Source: Streptomyces sp. MMBL 11-1
Lineage (GTDB): Bacteria; Actinomycetota; Actinomycetes; Streptomycetales; Streptomycetaceae
Assembly (NCBI RefSeq): GCF_028622875.1
Contig: NZ_CP117709.1
Location: 62,001-126,000 of the forward strand
DNA length: 64,000 nt
Reading direction: 5' to 3'
Notes under the pieces: generated by a model
What the model was told of the DNA's origin: nothing
The model's input: the letters and a program-made list of their open reading frames with translations, nothing else
Database searches by the model: none
Position numbers and translations under genes: made by a program
Shown here: piece after piece, positions 16,740 to 27,335 of the stretch
How positions within the stretch are numbered: the first letter of the stretch is position 1
How the letters are laid out: every line of letters begins with the position of its first letter

Positions 16740-17414
16740 ATGCCCCGCATCTCCACCCTGCGCATCACCCGCTCGCACAAGATCGCCACCGCCGTGCTCG
16801 TCGCGGCCGGTTCCGTCACCGCCATAGCCGCCACCGGCGCCCCGAGCGAAGCGCAGGCCACGGCGACCCGGCCCTCCGTCTCCGTGGAGCCGGTCGCCGC
16901 CGCGGGCATCCCCACGGCGAAGGACGCGGCGGCCAAGAAGGCCGCCCAGGAGACCGCCGCCAAGGAAGCCGCGGCGAAGAAGGCCCTGGCCGCCCGCAAG
17001 GCGACCGCGGAGAAGGACGCCGAAGAGGCGCGCTCCGAGAAGCAGGCCGCCAACCGCTCCACCGAGCGCAAGGCCCCCGCGCCCAAGAAGTTCGCGAACA
17101 ACCTCGACGGCTGGATCCGCGAGTCGCTCGACATCATGAAGAAGAAGAACATCCCCGGCTCCTACGAGGGGCTGCACCGCAACATCATGCGCGAGTCCAG
17201 CGGCAACCCGAACGCCGTCAACGACTGGGACATCAACGCGCGTAACGGCATCCCCTCCAAGGGTCTCCTCCAGGTGATCCAGCCCACCTTCGACGCGTAC
17301 CACGTCAAGGGCACCCCGAAGAACCTCACCGACCCGGTCGCCAACATCACCGCCGCCGCCAACTACGCCGCGGACCGGTACGGTTCGATCGACAACGTCG
17401 ACTCCGCCTACTGA
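16740..17414 (+). CDS. Secreted lytic transglycosylase-like (SLT) protein
   Basis: A 224-residue exported cell-wall enzyme. A signal peptide covers about residues 1-38 (cleavage near SEAQA). Residues 55-120 form an Ala/Lys/Glu-rich helical linker, likely to bind or span the wall. The C-terminal ~95 residues match SLT-type transglycosylase: IMRESSGNPNAVN supplies the catalytic Glu, followed by GIPSKGLLQVIQPTFDAYH and a final AANYAADRYGS. ATG at 16740 has GGAAGAG seven bases upstream. Such proteins remodel peptidoglycan during growth or germination. Confidence 0.87.
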   Translation: MPRISTLRITRSHKIATAVLVAAGSVTAIAATGAPSEAQATATRPSVSVEPVAAAGIPTAKDAAAKKAAQETAAKEAAAKKALAARKATAEKDAEEARSEKQAANRSTERKAPAPKKFANNLDGWIRESLDIMKKKNIPGSYEGLHRNIMRESSGNPNAVNDWDINARNGIPSKGLLQVIQPTFDAYHVKGTPKNLTDPVANITAAANYAADRYGSIDNVDSAY

Positions 17415-17459
17415 GCGACCGACTTCCGAACGACCGGCTTCCGAGCACGCACCAACGCC

Positions 17460-17479
17460 GCGATTATGTGACTAATCGC
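17460..17479. promoter_or_regulatory. Inverted repeat upstream of geosmin synthase
   Basis: GCGATTA-TGTGAC-TAATCGC, a perfect 7-bp inverted repeat with a six-base spacer, lies 99 bases before the geosmin synthase ATG. It is AT-rich against its surroundings and palindromic, as expected of an operator. The binding protein is unknown. Confidence 0.55.
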
Positions 17480-17511
17480 CGTCGTGCGTGCTCCGTATGG
17501 CCGAAGGGTAG

Positions 17512-19791
<2,280 letters not shown>

Positions 19792-19859
19792 TTCGTGAGG
19801 TCTCGGCCCGCCGTCCGGAGGAACGCACGGCGGGCCGGGACCGATGGCGGAACCGGCCG

Positions 19860-20417
19860 TCAGAGAAGTACGTGCCGGAGCACGGCTTCGAACTCCGCCG
19901 CCGTCGGCGGGGTGTCGGTCAGCAGCCCCTGGAGCAGCAGGCCGTCGATCACGCCCTTGAGCGCCCGCACCCGGACCGGGTCGTCGGTGTAGCGGCGGCC
20001 GTACGCGGCGATGGCCTCCAGCCAGTGCCGGGTGGGACCGCGCAACTCCGGGCGGCGGGCCGCGAGCAGGTACAACTCGTACTCCGCGAGCAGCCGTCCG
20101 GGGCCCTCGACGACCTTCGCCAGCAGCTCCGCCAACGCGGTGATGCCCTCGGGGCCGCCGTCCGCCTCATCGGCCAGCCGGAGCATGCGGTGCGCGTCCT
20201 GCTCCATACAGCGGGTGAGCGCGGCGACGAGCAGGTCGTCGATGCTGGTGAAGTGGTAGGCGGCGGCGGTGGCGGGCAGGCCCGCCTCGCGCGCGACCGC
20301 CCGGTGACTGACGCCGGCGACCCCTTCCCGGGCGACCACCTGCAGCGTGGCCTCGATGAGTTCCTCCTTCCGTCGCTCGCCTTTGCGCAGGCGTCCGTCG
20401 GTCTGCGGTGCGTGCAC
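19860..20417 (-). CDS. TetR-family regulator
   Basis: A 185-residue repressor with an N-terminal helix-turn-helix (ELIEATLQVVAREGVAGVSHRAVAREAGLPATAAAYHFTS, in two helices plus the typical YHF) and a helical ligand domain. It starts with GTG at 20417. It lies 57 bases behind the MFS gene on the same strand, so it is probably co-transcribed and represses its own operon through the inverted repeat at 21794-21823. Ligand unknown. Confidence 0.88.
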   Translation of the reverse strand: MHAPQTDGRLRKGERRKEELIEATLQVVAREGVAGVSHRAVAREAGLPATAAAYHFTSIDDLLVAALTRCMEQDAHRMLRLADEADGGPEGITALAELLAKVVEGPGRLLAEYELYLLAARRPELRGPTRHWLEAIAAYGRRYTDDPVRVRALKGVIDGLLLQGLLTDTPPTAAEFEAVLRHVLL

Positions 20418-20474
20418 GGTGCCTCCGGGCTTCGTGGCGGGTGGGGACGGCGGGCGCGCTTCGGCTCCGGCCCG

Positions 20475-21734
20475 TCAGTGCGCGGACCTTCCGGGAGCCT
20501 CGGTCTGCCCCTCGGCCGGCTCCTCGGCGTCGCGGTCCGCACGCTTCCGGAGGCTTCGCTCCAGCGGACGCCGGGCGCACAGCGCCGTCAGCAGAGCGGC
20601 CGCGCCCGCGGCGACGGCGACGACGAAGCCACCGCCGGGACCGAAGCGGTCGACGATCGCTCCCGACACCGCGGCCCCGGACGCGACACCCACGCTGAGG
20701 CCGGTGATGGCCCAGGTCATGCCCTCGGTGAGTGCGGCGGGTGGCACCGTCCTCTCCACCAGCCCCATCACCACGATCATGGTAGGCGCGAAGAAGAGCC
20801 CCGGGAGGAAGACGGCGGCGGTCAGCGTGACGAGGTCCCCGACGAGCAGCAGAGGGAGGGTCGTGAGCGCCGTCCCGGCGGTGCCGAGGACGAGCAGCCG
20901 GGGCAGTGGCGTCGTGAGCCTGAGTGCCCCGAAGACCAGACCGGCGACGGCGGAACCGGCCGCGTAGACCGAGAGGACGACACCGGCGCCGGCGGGCGAG
21001 CCCTGCTGCTCGGCGAAGGAGACGCTCACGACATCGATGGTGCCGACGATGGCGCCGCCGGCCACCAGGGTGAGGGCCAGCAGGCGGAGTGCTCCGCCAC
21101 GGATCGCCGAGCCGCCTCGCGGGTCGCCATCGGCCGGCCGGACCACCGGGGGTTCGGTGCGCTTCTGGGGGACGAACATGAGGACGCCGAGCACCAGCAG
21201 CACTCCGGCGACCAGCGGCCCGGCCTCGGGGAACAGGGCGGTACACAGGGCCACCGAGAGCGCGGGGCCCACGACGAAGGTGAGCTCGTCGACGACCGAT
21301 TCGAGCGAGTAGGCGCTGTGCAGCCGGTCCGAGCCCTTGAGCGCGTGCGTCCAGCGGGCACGCACCATCGCCGCCATGTTGGGCATCGCGCCGGCCACCG
21401 CCGCGCAGCCGAACAGGGTCCAGTCGGGGGCCTCGTACCGGGCGCAGAGCAGCAGCGCGCCGAGCGCCATCACGCTCAGACCGGCGACGGGCGGCAGCAC
21501 CCGGCTCTGGCCCCGGCGGTCGACCGCCCGGGAGATCCGCGGACCGCAGAGGGCCATGGACAGGGTGAAGGTGGCGGAGACGGCTCCGGCGAGGCCGTAG
21601 TCACCGCGCATCTGGGACACCATCGCGATGATGCCGATGCCCGCCATGGACAGGGGCATGCGGGCGACGAACCCGGCGGCGGTGAAAGCCCTCGATCCGG
21701 GCGTCCTGAACAGGACGCCATAGGGGTTGGCCAT
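20475..21734 (-). CDS. MFS transporter
   Basis: A 419-residue major facilitator with twelve predicted transmembrane segments in two groups of six and a charged central loop (about 195-215). No substrate motif is distinctive. It heads an operon with the TetR gene downstream, an arrangement typical for drug or metabolite efflux. The C-terminal 30 residues are hydrophilic and Glu-rich. Confidence 0.87.
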   Translation of the reverse strand: MANPYGVLFRTPGSRAFTAAGFVARMPLSMAGIGIIAMVSQMRGDYGLAGAVSATFTLSMALCGPRISRAVDRRGQSRVLPPVAGLSVMALGALLLCARYEAPDWTLFGCAAVAGAMPNMAAMVRARWTHALKGSDRLHSAYSLESVVDELTFVVGPALSVALCTALFPEAGPLVAGVLLVLGVLMFVPQKRTEPPVVRPADGDPRGGSAIRGGALRLLALTLVAGGAIVGTIDVVSVSFAEQQGSPAGAGVVLSVYAAGSAVAGLVFGALRLTTPLPRLLVLGTAGTALTTLPLLLVGDLVTLTAAVFLPGLFFAPTMIVVMGLVERTVPPAALTEGMTWAITGLSVGVASGAAVSGAIVDRFGPGGGFVVAVAAGAAALLTALCARRPLERSLRKRADRDAEEPAEGQTEAPGRSAH

Positions 21735-21793
21735 GCGTGGACCTCCGGAAGGGCGGACGTAGGCGGCCGTTCGCGGGGAACGGCCGCCCGAAT

Positions 21794-21823
21794 CGAGCGG
21801 TCGCTACAATTTGAACGCTCGTT
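21794..21823. promoter_or_regulatory. Putative TetR operator before MFS gene
   Basis: CGAGCG (21794-21799) and CGCTCG (21816-21821) form an inverted repeat; the right half also sits in AACGCTCGTT, with AACG/CGTT arms like many TetR sites. It lies 60-90 bases upstream of the MFS start in an AT-rich patch. Confidence 0.5.
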
Positions 21824-21908
21824 TCGTTTTTTTACCATAGCCCTCCCCCGGTCCGCCTCCCACCCAGCCCTATGAAGAATGGCCCGGCCCCCTCCCCGGG
21901 CAACGGAA

Positions 21909-21938
21909 AAGGCCGCCCGGACGGATCCGGACGGCCTT
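21909..21938 (-). terminator. Intrinsic terminator after 21952-22452 gene
   Basis: AAGGCCGTCCGGA pairs with TCCGGGCGGCCTT (one G-U-type mismatch) around a 4-base loop, followed by a short U run on the minus strand. It lies 13 bases after the stop. Confidence 0.75.
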
Positions 21939-21951
21939 GCGCAGGGACGTT

Positions 21952-22452
21952 TCAGCCCTGCTGGAACAGCTCTGCGGGCAGCGGCTTGAGGAGGGTGTAC
22001 AGGTCGTCGGTGATCGGCCGGTCCCAGCTGGCGATGGTCACGAGGACGCCGTCGCTGCGGTCGAACTGGACGCAGGCGATACGGCTCTCGGAGAGCTTGA
22101 CGCGGCGGACGATCAGCAGGTTGTCGCCCTGCATGACGGGGACGTCCTCGGAGCTGACGACCTCGATCGGCTCGTCGTTCTCCAGGGCGAGGAGCAGTTG
22201 GGCCACCTCGAAGGGGACCTGGCCCTCCTCGGTCTCGCGGGCGGGCGAGCCTTCCGGAAGATTGCCGATGATCATCGCCGGGCCCCGGCCGCCGTACAGG
22301 TCGTAACGGAGGAAGACGCCCTGACAGCTGCCGTCGGGGGCGGGGAGCAGACCGGCGCCGAGGTTGCCGGGCCAGTCCCCGGGGTCCATGGCCAGGACGT
22401 CGAAGTCCGGGCCCGCGGGTGTTGCGGCGCTACGGCGGCGGAGGAAGGACAT
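21952..22452 (-). CDS. Conserved protein of unknown function
   Basis: A 166-residue soluble protein. Residues 17-60 (FDVLAMDPGDWPGNLGAGLLPAPDG) and an acidic centre (about 75-115) are followed by strands with ASWDRP. No signal peptide or known catalytic motif is seen. It has its own terminator and appears monocistronic. I do not recognise a named family; the protein looks like a Streptomyces-wide conserved hypothetical. Confidence 0.7.
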   Translation of the reverse strand: MSFLRRRSAATPAGPDFDVLAMDPGDWPGNLGAGLLPAPDGSCQGVFLRYDLYGGRGPAMIIGNLPEGSPARETEEGQVPFEVAQLLLALENDEPIEVVSSEDVPVMQGDNLLIVRRVKLSESRIACVQFDRSDGVLVTIASWDRPITDDLYTLLKPLPAELFQQG

Positions 22453-22952
22453 GCTGCCATGTTACGTGTCCCGGCTCACGTCGCGGAGCCGGGCCCGGGC
22501 CCCGCGGGACCGGGCCCGTCGCGCTCGCTCAGCCGGGCGGGGGCTCCGCTCCGGGGGTCCACACGGCGAGGAACCGAGCCCCTCCGCCGTAGGGCGAGTT
22601 CGGTGACGCCCGCCTCGGTGAGCTTCCAGCCCTCGCCCTCGTGGCGGCGGGGGGCCGAACGGCGCTGAGGGAGCCCTCCGGACCCCCTCGGTGCTGGGAT
22701 ACCGCTGCGGGGAGACGCCCGGCGCTGATCGTCAACGCCCCGTCGCCCATCGTCAAGGACAGGGCGGGGAAAGATCCGCAGACTGATGGGCGTCGGGATG
22801 CCCGGTGCCACGGGGGTGCGCCGTGCGCCCGACCCAACACCACCGCTCCACCGCACCTTCGTGTGCGCACGAGGTGGTGAGCAGGGTCGGTTCGCCGCCG
22901 GCACGGGGGATCCGGAGCGCAGTGCCGAGACACCGACCGTGTCCCCGGCCGC
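22453..22952. other. 500-base stretch with no supported gene
   Basis: Frames here have poor codon use on both strands. One minus-strand segment (about 22560-22640) reads HEGEGWKLTEAGVTELALRRRG, which resembles a winged-helix fragment, but no start or continuation supports a gene. It also holds the promoter of the gene at 21952-22452. Confidence 0.4.
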
Positions 22953-23951
22953 TCAGCGCACCACCGGCTCTGTCCGCCCCCGGAGCCTGGTGTGCCGGTA
23001 GTCACTGGGTGACATGCCCTGGTCGGCTCTGAACACACGGCTGAAGTGGGCGGGCACGCCGAAGCCGCACCGCGCGGCGATCGTCTGCACCGGTGTGTCG
23101 AGGAGATGGGGGTCGGCGAGGTCCCGGCGGGCCCGTTCGAGGCGTCGGCTCCGGATGAGGGCGGCCACCGTGGTGCCCTCCTGCTGGAACAGCCGGTGCA
23201 GGTGGCGGGTCGATATGTGGTGCGCGGCGGCGACGGCCGCCGGGGTGAGCTTGGGGTCGTGGAAATTGCGGCCGATGAAGGAGCGGATGGTCAGGACGAG
23301 GTTGCGGGTACGGGCCTCCGGCGACAGGGCCGCCTCCCGGTCGAGCCCACCGGCGAGCAGTCCGGCCGCCAGATCGAGCAGGACCCGGTGCAGCCGGGCC
23401 GCGTCGGCGGGGCCGTAGACGTCCGCCGGGTCCACCAGATGGGTGACGAACTGGGTGAGCAGCGCGCCGAAGCCGTGCCGGCCGGACAGCCGCCGGCCCA
23501 GCACGTCGTCCAGGGGCACGCTCGCCGGAAGGGGCAACAGCGATCGGGGGAGGTCCACCCCCACCCCCACGATCGGCTCGTCGGCGGTCCGGACGTCACA
23601 GGGTCTGGACATGTCGAGGACATAGAGGTCGTGCGTTTCGGCCGTACTGCGCAGCCCGCCCTGTTCGACGTACAGGGCCCCGCTGCCGGGCCGGACCAGC
23701 GTCATGTGGAGCAGACCCGGGTCGGACTGTCTGATCAGCCGGGGCGTACGCCGGTAGCGGGACGCCTGCAGGCGGACGGGCCACAGCAGGGTGTCCTCAA
23801 CACGCAGGAGCCGGTGGTCGGCCCAGAAGTCGTCGGCGTACGGGCTGGTGATCTCCATGGGCGCGATGACGTTGTTCACGCACTGCTGCCAGCCGGCGAA
23901 CCGGTCGCTCCGCTGGAGGGCATCGGTCCGGAATACCGCTTCGGTCAGCAC
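22953..23951 (-). CDS. AraC-family regulator
   Basis: A 332-residue regulator with an N-terminal AraC_binding_2-type sensor (about 1-200) and a C-terminal double helix-turn-helix (about 220-320; LTPAAVAAAHHISTRHLHRLFQQEG and VQTIAARCGFGVPAHFSRVFRADQGMSPSDYR). It is divergent from the phenylacetate-CoA ligase gene, with a 261-base shared region, so it may regulate aromatic-acid use. The effector is unknown. Confidence 0.9.
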   Translation of the reverse strand: MLTEAVFRTDALQRSDRFAGWQQCVNNVIAPMEITSPYADDFWADHRLLRVEDTLLWPVRLQASRYRRTPRLIRQSDPGLLHMTLVRPGSGALYVEQGGLRSTAETHDLYVLDMSRPCDVRTADEPIVGVGVDLPRSLLPLPASVPLDDVLGRRLSGRHGFGALLTQFVTHLVDPADVYGPADAARLHRVLLDLAAGLLAGGLDREAALSPEARTRNLVLTIRSFIGRNFHDPKLTPAAVAAAHHISTRHLHRLFQQEGTTVAALIRSRRLERARRDLADPHLLDTPVQTIAARCGFGVPAHFSRVFRADQGMSPSDYRHTRLRGRTEPVVR

Positions 23952-24134
23952 ACGCCGCCCCTCTTTCGTTCCGCGCGGCCCCGTCCCGTACCGCCGTGCT
24001 CTTCAGGATCTTGCATCAGCGACGGCGCAACAACATGCGTCGCCGGTGGACTTGGCCGCGGGCTGATCCGCCGGGAACACCGCGCGCCTCTTGCCAGCAC
24101 CCCCGGCCGCCTGCATTACTGCTCCCAGGAAGAT

Positions 24135-24152
24135 CGACCGAATGATCGGTCG
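24135..24152. promoter_or_regulatory. Palindromic operator before paaK, PaaR-like
   Basis: CGACCGA-ATGA-TCGGTCG, a perfect 7-bp inverted repeat, lies 61 bases upstream of the paaK start. It contains ACCG-N6-CGGT, the outer half-sites of the published actinobacterial PaaR (TetR family) motif as I recall it. PaaR releases DNA on binding phenylacetyl-CoA. Confidence 0.55.
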
Positions 24153-24212
24153 CCTCCCCTTCGCGGCCCGTTCGTCACCTGCCGGTCGCCTGTTTCGGAA
24201 GGAAGGGTCCTG

Positions 24213-25508
24213 ATGACGGCCATGCTGGACGCGACGGAACGGCTCGGCCGTGGCGAACTGGAGGCCCTGCAACTGGAGCGGCTCCGGTCCACGCTGCGCC
24301 ACGCGTACGACGCCGTCCCCTTCTACCGGAGCGCCTTCGACAGCGCGGGGCTGCGGCCCGACGACTGCCGGACGCTCGCGGACCTGGCCCGGTTCCCGTT
24401 CACCGTGAAGGCCGATCTGCGGGACAACTACCCGTTCGGGATGTTCGCCGTGCCGGAACACGAGGTGCGCAGGATCCACGCCTCCAGCGGCACGACCGGA
24501 CGTCCGACGGTCGTCGGGTACACCGAACGGGACCTGGACACCTGGGCGGACGTGGTGGCCCGTTCGATCCGGGCCGCGGGCGGGCGGCCCGGCCACAAGG
24601 TCCATGTGGCGTACGGATACGGGCTGTTCACCGGCGGACTCGGGGCGCACTACGGGGCGGAGCGGCTCGGCTGCACCGTGATCCCCGCGTCCGGGGGCAT
24701 GACCGCGCGCCAGGTCCGGTTGATCCAGGACTTCCGGCCCGAGATCATCATGATCACGCCGTCGTACATGCTGACACTGCTGGACGAGTTCGAGCGGCAG
24801 GGCGTCGATCCGCGTTCGACGTCCCTGAAGGTCGGGATCTTCGGCGCGGAGCCGTGGACCGAGGGGATGCGCCGGGAGATCGAGGACCGGTTCGCCATCG
24901 ACGCGGTCGACATATACGGGCTCTCCGAGGTGATGGGCCCGGGGGTCGCGCAGGAGTGCGTGGAGACAAAGGACGGGCTGCACATCTGGGAGGACCACTT
25001 CTACCCGGAGGTCGTGGACCCGCTCACCGGTGAGGTGCTTCCCGACGGCGAGGAGGGGGAGCTCGTCTTCACCTCGCTGACCAAGGAGGCGATGCCGGTG
25101 ATCCGTTACCGTACCCGGGACCTGACGCGGCTGCTGCCGGGGACGGCGCGGACGTTCCGCCGGATGGAGAAGGTCACCGGACGCAGCGACGACATGGTGA
25201 TCCTGCGCGGGGTGAACCTCTTTCCCACTCAGATCGAGGAGATCGTGCTGCGTACGCCTGCCGTCGCTCCGCATTTCCAGCTGCGGCTGACCCGGCAGGG
25301 CCGGCTCGACGCGCTCACCGTCCGGGCGGAGGCGCGGACGGACGCCACGGCGGCCGACCGGGAGAAGGCCGCCCTGGCCATCGCGGCGGCGGTGAAGGAC
25401 GGTGTCGGGGTGTCGGTGGGGGTCGAGATCGTGGACCCGGAGTCGCTGGAACGCTCGGTGGGCAAGATCCGGCGGATCGTGGATCTTCGGGCGTCGGGCA
25501 CCGAGTAG
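24213..25508 (+). CDS. paaK: Phenylacetate-CoA ligase
   Basis: Activates phenylacetate with ATP and CoA, the first step of aerobic phenylacetate breakdown. The 431-residue length and motifs fit PaaK: ATP loop HASSGTTGRPTVVGYT, core DIYGLSEVMGPGVA, and C-terminal DDMVILRGVNLFPTQIEE with a late lysine in SVGKIRRI. ATG at 24213 follows GGAAGGAAGGG. The rest of the paa pathway (paaABCDE, paaG and so on) is not beside it. A palindromic operator precedes it. A substituted aromatic acid is also possible as substrate. Confidence 0.9.
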   Translation: MTAMLDATERLGRGELEALQLERLRSTLRHAYDAVPFYRSAFDSAGLRPDDCRTLADLARFPFTVKADLRDNYPFGMFAVPEHEVRRIHASSGTTGRPTVVGYTERDLDTWADVVARSIRAAGGRPGHKVHVAYGYGLFTGGLGAHYGAERLGCTVIPASGGMTARQVRLIQDFRPEIIMITPSYMLTLLDEFERQGVDPRSTSLKVGIFGAEPWTEGMRREIEDRFAIDAVDIYGLSEVMGPGVAQECVETKDGLHIWEDHFYPEVVDPLTGEVLPDGEEGELVFTSLTKEAMPVIRYRTRDLTRLLPGTARTFRRMEKVTGRSDDMVILRGVNLFPTQIEEIVLRTPAVAPHFQLRLTRQGRLDALTVRAEARTDATAADREKAALAIAAAVKDGVGVSVGVEIVDPESLERSVGKIRRIVDLRASGTE

Positions 25509-25568
25509 CACAGCCGGGAGCGTGTCCGGCCGTTCGTGCGGCGGATCGTGGATGCGGGTCGGTTGCGG

Positions 25569-25687
25569 CGGCCGGTTCCGGGAAGCGGTCCGGTCGCGGG
25601 GAGCGGTCCGGTTTCCGGGATGCGGTCGGTCACCGGAAGCGGCCGGTTCCTGGAAACGGCCGGTTCCTGGAAGCGGCCGGTCTCAGG
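25569..25687. repeat. Degenerate tandem repeat of 17-19 bp between convergent genes
   Basis: About 6.8 units based on CGGCCGGTTCCTGGAAG lie between the paaK stop and the stop of the acyl-CoA ligase. Units vary from 17 to 19 bases, with two adjacent units differing at one base. It may act in transcription termination or simply be slippage. Confidence 0.75.
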
Positions 25688-27182
25688 CCAGCTCGTCCCG
25701 CAGTTGCCGCTTGAGGATCTTCCCGCTGGCGTTGCGCGGGAGCGACTCCACGAACACGACGCGCTTGGGCGCCTTGAACGCGGTGAGCTTCTCGCGGGCG
25801 TGGGCGATGAGTTCACTCTCGCCCGCCTCGCCGCGCAGGACGACGACGGCGGTGACGGCCTCGATCCAGCGGTCGTCGGGAAGGCCGATGACGGCGGTCT
25901 CGGCGACGGCGGGGTGGGTGTAGAGGGCGTCCTCGACCTGGCGGGAGGCGACGAGGACGCCACCGGAGTTGATGACGTCCTTGACCCGGTCGACGACGGT
26001 GAGGTAGCCCTCGGCGTCGCGGACGGCGAGGTCGCCGGAGTGGAACCAGCCGTCGCGGAAGGCCTCCGCCGTCTCCTCGGGCTTGTCCCAGTAGCCGGAG
26101 CACAGTTGGGGCGAGCGGTAGACGACCTCGCCGGGGGTGCCGTCGGCGACCTCCTCGCCCTTCTCGTCGACGACCCGGGCCTCCACGAACAGGACCGGCC
26201 GGCCGCAGGACTCCATCCGGCCCTCGTGCTCGTCGGGGCCCAGCACGGTGGCCAGGGGGCCGATCTCGCTCTGGCCGAAGCAGTTGAAGAAGGCCAGGTG
26301 CGGGAGGTGCTCGCGCAGCCGCTCCAGGACGGGGACGGGCATGACCGAGGCCCCGTAGAACGCCTTGCGCAGTCCGGCGAGGTCGCGGGTGGCGAACTCC
26401 GGGTGGTTGGCGAGACCGATCCAGACGGTGGGCGGGGCGAACAGGCTGTCGGCCAGGCCCGCTTCGACGAGGTCGAAGACCGTGGCGGCGTCCGGGGCGT
26501 CCAGGATGGTGTTCTCCGCGCCGACCGCCAGGTAGGGCAGCAGGAACACATGCATCTGGGCCGAGTGGTAGAGCGGCAGGGAGTGCACGGGCCGGTCGTT
26601 CGCGGCGAGGCCGAGCGCGGTGATCGCGCTGACGTACTCGTGGACCAGGGCCCCGTGCGTCATCATCGCGCCCTTGGGCAGCGCCGTGGTCCCGGAGGTG
26701 TACAGGAGTTGCACCAGGTCGTCGGAGGCGGGCGGGCGCCGCGGGGTGAACGCCCGTTCCGTCTCCAGGGCGTCGAGCAGCGACCCGGGCGCGTCACGCA
26801 GCGCCCGCACCGGAGGCCCGGCGGGGAGCCGCCCGGCGAGGTCCGGGTCGGTCAGCACGAGGGAGGAGCCGGACTGGTCGAGGAGGTAGGCCAGGTCGTC
26901 GCCGGTGAGGTTCTGGTTGACCGGTACATGGACGAGACCGGCCCGTGCGCAGGCGAGGAAGCCGATCAGATACGCGTCGGAGTTGTGCGCGTAGGCGGCC
27001 ACCCGGTCGCCGGGGGCGAGAGCGTGCTCCTCGGTGAGGACGGCGGCGGCCGTGGAGACGGCGGCGTCCAGGGAGCGGTAGGTCCAGGCCCGGCCGGCGT
27101 ACCGCACGGCGGTCGCTCCGGGGGTGCGCCGGGCGCTGCGGGTGAGGACGCCGTCGACCGTGCTGCTGCGTACACCTGTCAT
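25683..27182 (-). CDS. Acyl-CoA synthetase (AMP-forming)
   Basis: A 499-residue ANL-superfamily ligase. Motifs: LLYTSGTTALPKGAMMTH (P-loop A3), FFNCFGQSEIGPLA (A5), DGWFHSGDLAVRDAEGYLTVVDRVKD (A7-A8), and the catalytic Lys in NASGKILKRQLRDEL. This matches fatty or carboxylic acyl-CoA synthetases. It is convergent with paaK and divergent from the penicillin acylase gene, so the three could serve breakdown of N-acylated compounds. Acid substrate unknown. Confidence 0.9.
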   Translation of the reverse strand: MTGVRSSTVDGVLTRSARRTPGATAVRYAGRAWTYRSLDAAVSTAAAVLTEEHALAPGDRVAAYAHNSDAYLIGFLACARAGLVHVPVNQNLTGDDLAYLLDQSGSSLVLTDPDLAGRLPAGPPVRALRDAPGSLLDALETERAFTPRRPPASDDLVQLLYTSGTTALPKGAMMTHGALVHEYVSAITALGLAANDRPVHSLPLYHSAQMHVFLLPYLAVGAENTILDAPDAATVFDLVEAGLADSLFAPPTVWIGLANHPEFATRDLAGLRKAFYGASVMPVPVLERLREHLPHLAFFNCFGQSEIGPLATVLGPDEHEGRMESCGRPVLFVEARVVDEKGEEVADGTPGEVVYRSPQLCSGYWDKPEETAEAFRDGWFHSGDLAVRDAEGYLTVVDRVKDVINSGGVLVASRQVEDALYTHPAVAETAVIGLPDDRWIEAVTAVVVLRGEAGESELIAHAREKLTAFKAPKRVVFVESLPRNASGKILKRQLRDELA

Positions 27183-27335
27183 GGCGTGATCCTGTGCGTC
27201 CGGGCCCCGAAGGTCAAGAGGCTGGATACCGACCGGACGGTTGACAGGTCCCGGGGCTCCCTGGCTGAGTGGCGCGTGGCTGTCCGGACGGTCCGGTCAG
27301 GCCGCCGCGCCACCCGCACCGCTGGGAGGAACACC

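Noticed and set aside
22476..22904. 142-residue minus-strand frame
   Set aside because: Poor codon use and no recognisable domain apart from a short winged-helix-like piece; no start site.
25536..27335. Extension of the acylase frame upstream
   Set aside because: The upstream part is antisense to the acyl-CoA ligase; signal peptide and ribosome site support the TTG at 27336.
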